NCBI GenBank assembly: GCA_964388665.1
Contig: CAYMBJ010000042.1
Coordinates: 1 to 35,155, forward strand
Length of the DNA stretch: 35,155 nt
Reading direction: 5' to 3'
Source of the DNA: CALCCV01 sp964388665
GTDB taxonomy: Bacteria; Bdellovibrionota; Bdellovibrionia; Bdellovibrionales; Bdellovibrionaceae
Position numbers and translations under genes: made by a program. Below are positions 8,577 through 16,916 of the stretch, one piece after another (the stretch's first letter is position 1; each line of letters opens with the position of its first letter). Under the pieces are notes generated by a model. It worked only from the letters and a program-made list of their open reading frames with translations, did no database searches and was not told the origin of the DNA.

Positions 8577-9827
8577 ATGAGCAAGATGTTGGTTCGGCTC
8601 GAAGATATTGTAAAAGCCCAAAAGTGTTTAGATGGGGTGATTCAAAAGACGGAAATGAGTCATTCGCTCTCTGCCTCGAGGAGGCTGGGTGCAGAGGTTT
8701 TTTTTAAATTTGAAAATTTGCAACGAACTGGCAGCTTTAAAATTCGCGGCGCCTACAATAAAATTTTTAATCTCGGTGCTGCTGAAAAGGCGAAAGGCGT
8801 TGTGGCCTGCTCGGCAGGAAATCACGCCCAGGGCGTGGCTTTTAGCGCTGCGCACGCTGGGGTAAAAGCCACGATCATCATGCCAAACACTGCACCAATA
8901 GCAAAGGTCAATGCAACCAGGGCTTACGGTGGTGAGGTGATTTTGCATGGTGAGATTTATGATGAAGCGCAAACGAAAGCGATGCAGTTGGCGCAAGAGA
9001 GAGATTTGATATTTGTACATCCATTTCAAGATCCACTGGTCATTGCCGGGCAGGGTACTATTGGCATTGAAGTTCTTGAGCAGGTGCCTGACCTTGATAG
9101 CATTGTGATTCCAGTCGGTGGCGGTGGTCTCATTAGTGGCATTGCCACTGCAGCAAAGAATATCAATCCTAAGATAAAGATATTTGGCGTGCAATCTCAG
9201 CAGGCTCCGGGAATGAAAAATCTGCATGAGAAGAAAAGCCAAAAGTACACTGGGAAAATTTCAACAATTGCCGACGGGATTGCGGTGAAATCTCCCTCGG
9301 AAGTAATTTATAAATCATTCATTGAACGTTTGGTGGATGACATTGTTGAAGTGAGCGATGATGAAATCGCCGAAAGTATTGTGTTTCTTCTAGAAAGATC
9401 GAAGACCTTGGTGGAGGGGTCGGGTGCAGCAGCAATGGCTGCAGCGATGAGTAAAAAGGTCGATGTCGGCAATAAGACCTGCATTTTGCTCAGTGGTGGG
9501 AATATTGATCTCAACTTGATCGCCAAAGTGATAGATCGCGGGCAGATTCAGCGCGGACGATTGGTGGAACTGAGTGTGATTGTTGAAGATCTTCCGGGAA
9601 GCTTGAGTCGATTGACCGAAATTTTGGCTACTAATAGAGCAAATATCTTGGAAGTCCATCATGATCGTGTTACCCAAGGCCTTTATTTGCGTGAAACGCG
9701 CATTGATTTTGTTATTGAAACCAGTAGCCCAGAACACATTGAAGCGATCAAAGATGCAATGACGGCAACTGGAGCCAGGCTGAAATTGTCGGCTTCAAAA
9801 TTCGACCCTATGGAGAGCCGAAAGTGA
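8577..9827 (+). CDS. ilvA: Threonine dehydratase (PLP-dependent, with C-terminal ACT domain)
   Basis: It deaminates threonine to 2-oxobutanoate, the first step to isoleucine or of threonine breakdown. The PLP Lys is K55 in TGSFKIRGA. The phosphate-binding loop PVGGGGLISG and the SAGNHAQG motif are present. The last 80 residues form one ACT regulatory domain starting near LVELSVIVEDLPGSL. At 416 residues with one ACT domain it resembles the shorter catabolic/biosynthetic type and not E. coli IlvA (514). The open frame starts with TTG at 8547, but the ATG at 8577 directly follows GGAGG at ideal spacing. Its stop overlaps the hisC start by four bases (GTGA). Whether it serves synthesis or breakdown cannot be told. 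Confidence 0.93.
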   Translation: MSKMLVRLEDIVKAQKCLDGVIQKTEMSHSLSASRRLGAEVFFKFENLQRTGSFKIRGAYNKIFNLGAAEKAKGVVACSAGNHAQGVAFSAAHAGVKATIIMPNTAPIAKVNATRAYGGEVILHGEIYDEAQTKAMQLAQERDLIFVHPFQDPLVIAGQGTIGIEVLEQVPDLDSIVIPVGGGGLISGIATAAKNINPKIKIFGVQSQQAPGMKNLHEKKSQKYTGKISTIADGIAVKSPSEVIYKSFIERLVDDIVEVSDDEIAESIVFLLERSKTLVEGSGAAAMAAAMSKKVDVGNKTCILLSGGNIDLNLIAKVIDRGQIQRGRLVELSVIVEDLPGSLSRLTEILATNRANILEVHHDRVTQGLYLRETRIDFVIETSSPEHIEAIKDAMTATGARLKLSASKFDPMESRK

Positions 9828-10945
9828 AATTGCGACTTCATGAAAGTATAAAGAACCTAGTTCCCTATAAGCCAGGAAAGCCCGTGTCAGAAACACAAAG
9901 AGAATACGGGCTTGATAAAATTGTGAAGCTGGCAAGCAACGAAAACCCGCTCGGTGTTTCAAAAAAGGTAAAGCAAGTTCTGATGGCTGAGTTGGAGAAT
10001 CTTCATCGCTATCCCGATCCGTCTTTTTTTGAGTTAACGACAGCCGTATGTAAAAAGTGGAATCTTAAAAAGGACATGCTTTCATTTGCCAACGGATCAG
10101 ATGAGATTCTGGATCATTTGATGAACTTCCTCTGCGAGCCCGGAGAAAAGGTGGTGATTCCAAAAACATCATTTATTGCCTATGAGGTTTCGGCCAAAAC
10201 CTTTCGCTTGGAAGTTGTGACGTCCAAGGTGGATGAGGCGGCCTATAAGTTTGACCTGAATGATGTTTTGGTAAAGGCAAAGGCGGATTCTAAAATTCGT
10301 ATGGTCTATATTGCCAATCCGAACAATCCTACAGGCAGCTATCAGCCTGAGCGTGACCTCAGAAGTTTTTGTGCGGAAGCTGCAAAAATCGCCAATTTTT
10401 ATGTGGTTATTGATGAGGCCTACAATGAGTTTGTTAGAGCTGCGGATTTTGCAACTGCTATGCATTGGCCAATTGAGTTACCGAATGTGATAGTTATCAA
10501 GACGTTTAGCAAAGCATACAGCCTCGCCGGTTTGCGTTTGGGGATGATCCATGCAGCACCTGAAGTCATTGAGGTTTTCAATCGGGTTCGCAAACCCTTC
10601 AATGTCAATTGGCTCGCGCAAAAGGCAGCGATCGCTGCAATTGATGATCAAGAGTTTCTTCGTCAATCGCAGGAGGTGACCTGGACTGGCTTGGATTACT
10701 TTTATAAAAAGCTTTCTGAACTGAAATTGCGATATATTCGCTCTGAAGGAAATTTTGTGTTTTTTGATAGCGAGCGAGATGCGCAGCAGTTGAATGTCAA
10801 TTTGTTAAAGCAGGGTTTGATTTTGCGACCTTTGCTCAATTATGGCTTTCCCACACAGTTTCGTATGTCCGTTGGCACGGCAGCAGAGAACGAATTTGCC
10901 ATTGATGCGCTAGCAAAGGGCTTGCAGCAGGTTGAGGTCAAATAA
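9824..10945 (+). CDS. hisC: Histidinol-phosphate / aromatic aminotransferase
   Basis: This is a fold-type I PLP aminotransferase of the HisC group, 373 residues. It shows LASNENPLG, the YIANPNNPTG segment, VIDEAYNEF and the PLP Lys K230 in SKAYSLAGLR, followed by the phosphate-binding Arg. The start is GTG at 9824, inside the end of ilvA, with GGAG upstream. It overlaps the cmk start by one base (TAATG). No other his gene is near. It may therefore act on histidinol phosphate, on aromatic amino acids or on both; HisC-family members are known to do this when isolated from a his operon. Confidence 0.9.
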   Translation: MKLRLHESIKNLVPYKPGKPVSETQREYGLDKIVKLASNENPLGVSKKVKQVLMAELENLHRYPDPSFFELTTAVCKKWNLKKDMLSFANGSDEILDHLMNFLCEPGEKVVIPKTSFIAYEVSAKTFRLEVVTSKVDEAAYKFDLNDVLVKAKADSKIRMVYIANPNNPTGSYQPERDLRSFCAEAAKIANFYVVIDEAYNEFVRAADFATAMHWPIELPNVIVIKTFSKAYSLAGLRLGMIHAAPEVIEVFNRVRKPFNVNWLAQKAAIAAIDDQEFLRQSQEVTWTGLDYFYKKLSELKLRYIRSEGNFVFFDSERDAQQLNVNLLKQGLILRPLLNYGFPTQFRMSVGTAAENEFAIDALAKGLQQVEVK

Positions 10946-11604
10946 TGGGAATGGTGGTGACCGTTGATGGGCCGGCTGCAAGCGGAAAGACTTCAATCAG
11001 CCGAGAGCTTGCTAAAAAGTTAGACTGGAAATGGCTATCTACCGGTGCCTTTTATCGTGGCCTGGCTTACGTGGCTCTAGAGTTGGATCTTGAGCTTGGT
11101 GATGAGGCGGGACTGGCCTTATTGGCAAAGGATCCGTGCTGGCGAGTTGTGCCTTCAGCAGTGGCGACAAAGGTTTTTTTTCGCGATCGAGATGTGACAG
11201 ATGCCATTCATCATGAAGATGTTGGACTATTTGCAAGTCGGGTGAGTGCGCTGCCTAAGGTTCGTGCGGCACTACTTGAGGCTCAGCGAGACTTTGGTCG
11301 AAGAGATTTTGGTTTGGTTGCAGAAGGCCGAGATTGTGGTTCAGTGGTGTTTCCAGATGCCATAGCTAAGATTTACTTAACAGCAAGCAATGAATCGCGG
11401 GCTCACCGTAGAGCGGCTGAGCATGGCTTGGATTCTGCTGATACCTTGAGCATGCAAAAACAGCGAGACGCTCAGGACAAGCAGCGGAAGGTGGCGCCAT
11501 TGGTGGTTCCAGAGGGAGCCTTGCTCTTGGATTCAACGGATCTGACGTTGGAGGAAACTGTGGAAAAATGTCTCAGCTTTGTTCTTAAGACCGGCAAAAT
11601 ATAG
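10945..11604 (+). CDS. cmk: Cytidylate kinase
   Basis: It phosphorylates CMP and dCMP with ATP in pyrimidine nucleotide recycling. At 219 residues it has the usual length. The P-loop DGPAASGKT is at residues 8-16, followed by LSTGAFYRGLA. EGRDCGSVVFPDA is the nucleotide-binding motif in which most family members have Ile and Thr at the CG positions. ATG overlaps the hisC stop, implying translational coupling. The order cmk then rpsA is classical in proteobacteria. Confidence 0.95.
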   Translation: MGMVVTVDGPAASGKTSISRELAKKLDWKWLSTGAFYRGLAYVALELDLELGDEAGLALLAKDPCWRVVPSAVATKVFFRDRDVTDAIHHEDVGLFASRVSALPKVRAALLEAQRDFGRRDFGLVAEGRDCGSVVFPDAIAKIYLTASNESRAHRRAAEHGLDSADTLSMQKQRDAQDKQRKVAPLVVPEGALLLDSTDLTLEETVEKCLSFVLKTGKI

Positions 11605-11660
11605 GATTTTATCGCCTTTGTCTTGAAATGATGTGATCATAGACACTTCAGCCACAAGTT

Positions 11661-11785
11661 ATTCCAATTTCAAGTCAAGTTTAGACCGAGGCGGCAAGGC
11701 CGGAGGCGCTGAGGCGTTCTCCCGTACGTCGCAAGCGGCGATGGTCGCAGCCAACAATGGACTAAGCTTGAATCGAAATTGGTAT
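11661..11785 (+). repeat. Large imperfect inverted repeat with inner hairpin, upstream of rpsA
   Basis: Arms of 27 bases, 11661-11687 and 11759-11785, are inverted copies with about six mismatches (ATTCCAATTTC matching the complement of GAAATTGGTAT at the tips). Between them is a GC-rich core of 71 bases, unlike the AT-richer surroundings. The core has three GAGGCG words (11688, 11703, 11711). It also has an inner hairpin, CCGT-A-CGTCG / CGGCG-ATGG with loop CAAG, around 11722-11744. There is no T tract, so it is not an ordinary terminator. It fills much of the 299 bases between cmk and rpsA. It could be a dispersed palindromic repeat, a structured leader or a small RNA; no second copy occurs in this window. 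Confidence 0.7.
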
Positions 11786-11811
11786 TAGCCGCGTTTTACG
11801 CTGCTATTTCT

Positions 11812-11839
11812 TTGACTTCTGAGAGTGAAGTTCTGTAAG
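11812..11839 (+). promoter_or_regulatory. Possible rpsA promoter
   Basis: TTGACT (11812-11817) and TGTAAG (11834-11839) lie 16 bases apart, just after the inverted repeat and about 65 bases before the rpsA start. The -10 match is poor. If used, the inverted repeat would lie outside the rpsA message. Confidence 0.3.
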
Positions 11840-11903
11840 AGAGTTAGGTAAATTGAATGCTGAGACAATGAGCTTGCCATTCGGGGAGGAATAAATAGAT
11901 CGC

Positions 11904-13703
11904 ATGACTAAACAATTAAACAAATCTGAACAACAACGACAGAAACTTTTGGCCCTTTTGGACGCCGAAGACGCAAAGGTGGTTGCCAATCCTGGAATTG
12001 AGGGATTGAACGCAGCGGAGAAATTTGATTCCCTTTTTGAAGCCTCTGTAAAAGAGCAGGACTTTAACGTGGGAGATGTCGTCACCGGCACGGTGGTTGA
12101 AGTTCAGACAGATTACGTACTTGTAGATATCAATTACAAGTCTGAAGGTCTCATCCCTATAAATGAATTTCGCTTGGTGGACGGTGTTCGCGAAGTGAAG
12201 GCGGGCGACCAGGTAGAAGTATTGATAGACCGAATTGAAAATGAAAATGGCATGATCGTTTTATCTAAGGATAAGGCTGATATGTTGAGAGCTTGGTCTG
12301 ATATTTCCAAGGCTGCCGAAAATGAAGAAGTCATTGAAGGTACGGTCATTGCGAAAGTTAAGGGCGGACTCAGTGTTGATATTGGTGTGAAGGCCTTTTT
12401 GCCTGGAAGCCAGATCGATTTACGTCCCGTGCGCAATATGGATGTCTATATTGGCAAAAAATATAAATTTAAAGTGATCAAGTTCAATAAGCGTCGGGGC
12501 AACATTGTTCTGTCAAGGCGTGCGCTATTGGAAGAAGAGCGCGACAATTTGCGAACGCAAACTTTGGATACCATGAAAGAGGGCAGCATCGTGACGGGAT
12601 TGGTGAAAAATATCACTGATTACGGCGCTTTCATCGATTTGGGTGGTATGGATGGACTTCTTCACATTACCGATATGAGCTGGGGTCGCATTAAGCACCC
12701 ATCTGAAGTCATCAATGTGGGCGAAGACATTCAAGTAAAGATTTTGAAATATGATCAAGAAAAAGAACGAGTGAGCCTAGGTCTCAAGCAATTGACTCCT
12801 GATCCATGGGAAGCAGCTAAGGACCAGTATCCTGTGGGCACTCGATTCAAAGGCAAGGTCGTTTCGCTTGTGGACTACGGTGCATTTGTTGAAATTGGCG
12901 ATGGCGTAGAAGGACTTATTCACGTTTCGGAAATGAGCTGGAATAAGCGAATCAAGAACCCATCTCAATTTGTAAATGTTGGTGATGAAGTTGAGGTGAT
13001 TGTTCTTGAGGTTGATCCTGAAAGTCGTCGAATCAGTCTAGGAATGAAGCAGCTTCAACCGAACCCATGGTTGGAACTCAAAGATTCTTATCCGCCTGGA
13101 ACTATCATTGAGGGCGAAGTAAAATCCGTAACTGATTTCGGTATATTTATTGGAATCGAAGAGGGAATTGACGGACTTGTGCACATTTCTGACTTCTCTT
13201 GGATGCGCCGTGTGAATCATCCATCTGAACTGTACAAGAAGGGTGATAAGATTCGGGCCGTTGTTCTTGGAGTTGATATTGAGAATGAGAGATTCAGTCT
13301 TGGTATTAAACAACTTGAAGGCGATCCTTGGTCTACCATTGAAAGTAAATATGGTATTGGCACTCAGCACGATGTGAAGGTTTCCAAAGTGGCTGATTTT
13401 GGCGCCTTTGTTGAGTTGGAAAGCGACATTGAGGGACTCATCCATATTTCTGAATTGGCGGTTGAGAAGATCAATCATCCAGAGGATTTTATCAAGGCAG
13501 GAGAGTCTATTCGTGCTGAGGTGATCTCGATTGATAAGGATGCTCGAAAAATTGGTCTATCTTCTAAGCTTGTTAAGCTGCGAGAGCAGAAAGCAGATGT
13601 TGAGGACTACGCCAAAAAAGCAACTTTCACTTCAAAGACGAGCTTAGGTGATCTTTTTGGAGATCAGCTCAAAACTATGAAGACGGATAAAGAGAACGAA
13701 TAA
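11904..13703 (+). CDS. rpsA: 30S ribosomal protein S1
   Basis: S1 binds mRNA on the 30S subunit and helps load messages with weak SD sequences. The 599-residue protein has six S1 (OB-fold) repeats at roughly residues 55-122, 141-206, 226-294, 311-381, 398-468 and 485-553. The repeats show motifs such as DYGAFIDLGGMDGLLHITDMSW and DYGAFVEIGDGVEGLIHVSEMSW. Length and repeat number match proteobacterial S1. A GGAGG lies 14 bases before the ATG, longer than normal; an in-frame TAA just upstream excludes an earlier start. It follows cmk and ends at a strong terminator. Confidence 0.97.
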   Translation: MTKQLNKSEQQRQKLLALLDAEDAKVVANPGIEGLNAAEKFDSLFEASVKEQDFNVGDVVTGTVVEVQTDYVLVDINYKSEGLIPINEFRLVDGVREVKAGDQVEVLIDRIENENGMIVLSKDKADMLRAWSDISKAAENEEVIEGTVIAKVKGGLSVDIGVKAFLPGSQIDLRPVRNMDVYIGKKYKFKVIKFNKRRGNIVLSRRALLEEERDNLRTQTLDTMKEGSIVTGLVKNITDYGAFIDLGGMDGLLHITDMSWGRIKHPSEVINVGEDIQVKILKYDQEKERVSLGLKQLTPDPWEAAKDQYPVGTRFKGKVVSLVDYGAFVEIGDGVEGLIHVSEMSWNKRIKNPSQFVNVGDEVEVIVLEVDPESRRISLGMKQLQPNPWLELKDSYPPGTIIEGEVKSVTDFGIFIGIEEGIDGLVHISDFSWMRRVNHPSELYKKGDKIRAVVLGVDIENERFSLGIKQLEGDPWSTIESKYGIGTQHDVKVSKVADFGAFVELESDIEGLIHISELAVEKINHPEDFIKAGESIRAEVISIDKDARKIGLSSKLVKLREQKADVEDYAKKATFTSKTSLGDLFGDQLKTMKTDKENE

Positions 13704-13751
13704 AAGGTAGAGCGGCAATGATATAATTGTTGCTAAAATATTTGGATTCTT

Positions 13752-13786
13752 AAAAACACCTGGTCAAAAGCCAGGTGTTTTTGTTT
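13752..13786 (+). terminator. Rho-independent terminator after rpsA
   Basis: AAACACCTGG (13754-13763) pairs perfectly with CCAGGTGTTT (13771-13780) around a seven-base loop. It is followed by a T-rich tail and preceded by A, so it may work in both directions. It closes the ilvA-hisC-cmk-rpsA block. Confidence 0.92.
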
Positions 13787-13908
13787 GCGGAGTCCTGCAG
13801 CAGAGTTCCCTTTTTCAGGAGCCTGTTAGTTTAATCGAAGGACGGATAGAGCCGTGACAAGTATTTTTCCGAGTGGCAGAATGTGATTTCCTTTTAGTGA
13901 GGTGAAGC

Positions 13909-14877
13909 ATGCGATGGGGCGGAAGAATCATTTTAATAGTGCTGGTTATTTTGGGGCTGGCGGGCTTGTTTTTTCAATTTGGTAAAGGCTTTTATTCCAT
14001 CGATGATGGGTTATCGAAGAAGGTAGCAAAAAATTCAATTTTGTTGCTGCCTTTGGACAATGTGATTCTTAATGGAAAAAAATTCTTAAAGAATTTAAAG
14101 GCCTATCGCGAAGAGGCCAATATTAAGGCGGTGCTTATTCCAATCAACTCCCCGGGTGGAGTGGTCGGACCGAGCCAGGAAATTTATCACGAAATTTTGC
14201 GAACAAGGACGGAGTTCTCCAAGCCAGTCATTTGTGTTACGTCGGGACTGATGGCTTCTGGCGCCTATTATGCTGGCGTGGCTTGCGATAAGATTGTGAC
14301 CTCAGAAGGAGCTTTGGTGGGCTCCATTGGCGTCATCATGCAGTTTGCAAATCTTGAGAAATTGTACGATTGGGCGAAGGTATCTCGGTTCTCTATTATT
14401 TCTGGAAAATTTAAGGACAGTGGTGCGGAATATCGATCTATGAGAGAGGATGAGCGTGCGCTTTTTCAAGACTTGATAGATGAAACTTATTTGCAGTTTC
14501 GCGCTGCTATTCAAAAAAATCGAAATTTGTCTGACGAAGTGATGGACAGTTATGCTGATGGTCGGGTCATGACGGGCAACAAAGCGGTGGAGTTGGGTTT
14601 TGCTGATAAGGTCGGCTATTATGATGATGCTGTAAATGAGGCAAAGGCACTCGCAAAATTAGGTGATAATTTTGAAATTTTTGAACCACCTAAGGAGCAT
14701 CACTCATTCTGGGATCTAGGCGGCAAGGAAGAGGAAGACAACGTGAACTCGCGGGCGCCGGCGGGCTTACGGAGCGGGGTTTTTAATTTATTCCGGGAGC
14801 TGCTAGGGATATCTCCGTTGCAAAGTTCTGCAGAATTGGTAGGCCGGCCTTTGGCCATCATGTCGCAGGTTCTTTAG
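13909..14877 (+). CDS. sppA: Signal peptide peptidase SppA (short form)
   Basis: This is a membrane-anchored S49 serine protease that cuts signal peptides left in the inner membrane. At 322 residues it is the short, single-domain form. Residues 5-24 form a transmembrane anchor. The nucleophile Ser is S117 in GLMASGAYYAG. The general base is probably K169 (GKFKDSG), 52 residues on, the same spacing as in Bacillus SppA. The ATG follows GAGGTG. It is the first gene of a plus-strand group with the HIT and rhomboid genes, 23 bases before the former. Confidence 0.93.
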   Translation: MRWGGRIILIVLVILGLAGLFFQFGKGFYSIDDGLSKKVAKNSILLLPLDNVILNGKKFLKNLKAYREEANIKAVLIPINSPGGVVGPSQEIYHEILRTRTEFSKPVICVTSGLMASGAYYAGVACDKIVTSEGALVGSIGVIMQFANLEKLYDWAKVSRFSIISGKFKDSGAEYRSMREDERALFQDLIDETYLQFRAAIQKNRNLSDEVMDSYADGRVMTGNKAVELGFADKVGYYDDAVNEAKALAKLGDNFEIFEPPKEHHSFWDLGGKEEEDNVNSRAPAGLRSGVFNLFRELLGISPLQSSAELVGRPLAIMSQVL

Positions 14878-14900
14878 TTTTTGGAAAAAAGGCAAATGAG

Positions 14901-15716
14901 TTGGATGCAAAATCGATGGCAATGGAACGAGCATATATCAAAGTCGCAGGCCCTGCCTCAGATGACAATGTGATAGTCAATTCTGCCAGAATCAAGAAGA
15001 AGGCGACTTCCGCAAATAAGGCAAAGGGCGGGGGCTCCAAGACCAATGCCAATTCCATGGCTAAGGGGAAGAGCAAGGCTAAGGTGAAGAAGGCCAAGGC
15101 TAACGAAAAGAGCAGGGCTAAGGAAAAGGGCAGGGCTAAGGAAAAGGGCAAGGCTGGGGGTGGGTTTTTAGTTGGCGATGACGCTGCGGCAGTGAATGTT
15201 GATGCAAGTGCGAGTCCATGGCAGGTTCTATTTCGACCACAGAGGAAAGCCTATGTCGGTAAATTGCATGCAAATGCGGGCTTGGTTAACGAGTGCGTCT
15301 TTTGCGACTCATTAACCAAGCCAAAAGGATTCCATTCGTTGACGCTTTTGAAGGGCAAGTATTCGGCTGTTTTACTTAACAAATACCCCTACAATCCAGG
15401 ACATCTGTTGGTGGTGCCAATTCGACATGAGGCTGAGCTTCTTGGTCTGAAAAAATCAGAGTATGCTGATTTTTGGTGGACCGTTCGAAAATGCTTTGAA
15501 GTGGTGCAGAAGGTGTATGGACCTTCGGGAATCAATATGGGGCTCAATCAAGGCAAGACCTCAGGAGCCGGCATCCCCTCCCACCTGCATGTGCACATTG
15601 TGCCGAGATGGCAGGGGGACTTTAATTTTTTTCCGCTTCTTGCTGAGACGAAAGTGGTGGTCGAGTCTTTGGACGAAACCTATGCGAAACTTAGCCCCCA
15701 TTTTAAACTGAAGTAA
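14901..15716 (+). CDS. HIT-family nucleotide hydrolase/transferase with Lys/Ala-rich N-terminal tail
   Basis: The C-terminal 175 residues form a HIT domain of the Ap4A-phosphorylase-like branch. They contain CVFC (a likely metal-binding pair), YPYNPGHLLVVP, and the active-site motif SHLHVHIVPRW. The substrate is not determinable but should be a nucleoside phosphate conjugate. The N-terminal 90 residues are unusual: low-complexity Lys/Ala/Gly, including a three-fold EKxxAK repeat. The longest frame starts at TTG 14901; ATGs at 14916 and 14922 are alternatives, and none has a clear SD. A start near 15058 or later would remove part of the tail. It lies between sppA and the rhomboid gene. Confidence 0.82.
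   Translation: MDAKSMAMERAYIKVAGPASDDNVIVNSARIKKKATSANKAKGGGSKTNANSMAKGKSKAKVKKAKANEKSRAKEKGRAKEKGKAGGGFLVGDDAAAVNVDASASPWQVLFRPQRKAYVGKLHANAGLVNECVFCDSLTKPKGFHSLTLLKGKYSAVLLNKYPYNPGHLLVVPIRHEAELLGLKKSEYADFWWTVRKCFEVVQKVYGPSGINMGLNQGKTSGAGIPSHLHVHIVPRWQGDFNFFPLLAETKVVVESLDETYAKLSPHFKLK
15105..15158 (+). repeat. Three 18-base tandem repeats inside the HIT gene
   Basis: Units at 15105-15122, 15123-15140 and 15141-15158 read GAAAAGAGCAGGGCTAAG, GAAAAGGGCAGGGCTAAG and GAAAAGGGCAAGGCTGGG. They encode EKSRAK, EKGRAK and EKGKAG. They keep the reading frame and extend the basic tail, so copy number could vary between strains. Confidence 0.85.
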
Positions 15717-15839
15717 TATTAAACGCGAAGTGAAATTTAAGAGACTGTGGGCCCTGGATTTTAATTCAGTTAGCACTCACTGTATGACAGGTTGAATTTA
15801 TTTTGATATTAATGAATGAGGCCTGGTACGAGGAGGGGC

Positions 15840-16589
15840 ATGAGTAATTATAGAAATGGTGGTTCTGTTAGCCCAATTCCACTAACGAAATCGGTAAAAG
15901 CTATCCTAATTGCAACGGTGGCCAGCTGGTTCGTATTGCAGATACTTGGTGAATCCATTTTGAAATTGGGAGTCACTCAGTATTTGGCGCTTTATCCAGG
16001 GCAGGTTTTTCTTGAAGGAAAAATTTGGCAACTTGTGAGTTATATGTTCCTTCACTCGATGAACATCACCCACATTCTGTTCAATATGCTGATGCTTTGG
16101 TTTTTTGGAGCTTCATTGGAGCTGAAGTGGGGGCATAAATATTTTCTGAGGTACTACCTTATCAGTGGTGTTGGTGCGGCGCTGATTTACAGTTTGATCA
16201 TGCTGATTTACTCGGTGGTTTCCGGAAGCCAAATGGGCCTTCTTGTACCTGTGATTGGTGCATCTGGTGCTGTGTATGCCCTGCTGCTGGCCTATGGAGT
16301 CATGTTTGCCAATGAGACAATGTACTTCTTTTTTATCTTTCCCATGAAGGCCAAGTACTTTGTGCTACTGATGGGACTCATTCAATTTGTCTCTTTCCTC
16401 ACTACGCGCTTTGAGGGAGGCGAGGTGGCCTATTTGGCACATTTGGGTGGCCTAGCTTCAGGAGGCCTCTTGCTCCTGTTCAAAAACATGAAAGGTGGGG
16501 GGACGAAAAAGGCCTCCAAATCCATGAGCAAGAGTAAACTGCGCTTGGTCGTCAATAACGATGAGAAAAATCCCAAATATTGGAATTGA
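15840..16589 (+). CDS. Rhomboid-family intramembrane serine protease
   Basis: This is a six-helix membrane protein that cleaves transmembrane substrates inside the bilayer. The catalytic Ser is S142 in GASGAVYALL and the catalytic His is H201 in LAHLGGLASG. The helix-2 motif HSMNITHILFNM (residues 72-83) supplies the oxyanion His and Asn. A Lys-rich cytoplasmic tail of about 35 residues ends the protein. The frame is open from 15816, but the ATG at 15840 follows GAGGAGGGG and is preferred, giving 249 residues. Its substrates are unknown. Confidence 0.93.
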   Translation: MSNYRNGGSVSPIPLTKSVKAILIATVASWFVLQILGESILKLGVTQYLALYPGQVFLEGKIWQLVSYMFLHSMNITHILFNMLMLWFFGASLELKWGHKYFLRYYLISGVGAALIYSLIMLIYSVVSGSQMGLLVPVIGASGAVYALLLAYGVMFANETMYFFFIFPMKAKYFVLLMGLIQFVSFLTTRFEGGEVAYLAHLGGLASGGLLLLFKNMKGGGTKKASKSMSKSKLRLVVNNDEKNPKYWN

Positions 16590-16722
16590 GGCCAATGCCA
16601 ATATTATTGCGGACTGAGGCGCGATTGAGAGTTGCGCTGGTGCCCTAATGATTGGCTCTTAATAATTGATTGCTCATAGCGCAAAAGTTGGTTAAAAGTG
16701 AGTTTTCACTAAGGAGAGCAGA

Positions 16723-16914
16723 ATGTCTTTAGATAAAGCGATGCGGATGTTGAAATTTGATAAGCGATTGACCGAGTGGAACATCAATAACGGAAAGCTA
16801 TCAAAAGAGGAGCTAAATCAGCACTTAGAAGCTCTGCCGGACAATGGTGGAAATGTGGATCTTTTGAATCTTGATTCTGTCGACGATGACGGCGAAGACA
16901 AGTTTCACCACTAA
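16723..16914 (+). CDS. Small acidic hypothetical protein
   Basis: This is a 63-residue soluble protein. The N-terminal half is basic and helix-like (MSLDKAMRMLKFDKRLTEW). The C-terminal 25 residues are Asp- and Asn-rich, and the protein ends in HH. AAGGAGAGC lies at good spacing before the ATG, which supports a real gene. No motif is recognised. It converges with the L,D-transpeptidase gene with only two bases between the stops and no room for a terminator. Confidence 0.7.
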   Translation: MSLDKAMRMLKFDKRLTEWNINNGKLSKEELNQHLEALPDNGGNVDLLNLDSVDDDGEDKFHH

Positions 16915-16916
16915 GG

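Noticed and set aside
8628..9242. 204-codon open frame on the minus strand inside threonine dehydratase
   Set aside because: It is antisense to a clear ilvA frame, and its product has no domain and a composition typical of a shadow.
13038..13478. 146-codon minus-strand frame inside rpsA, and similar ones at 12134-12968
   Set aside because: They mirror the S1 repeats, which explains their repeated look; no SD or family match.
14896..14973. 25-codon frame starting ATG just before the HIT start
   Set aside because: Too short to support as a gene; mentioned only as a possible upstream frame in the HIT finding.
14858..15151. Minus-strand frame coding a Leu/Phe/Ala-rich, membrane-like protein
   Set aside because: The hydrophobic repeats are the complement of the Lys/Ala repeats of the HIT tail, and no SD is present.
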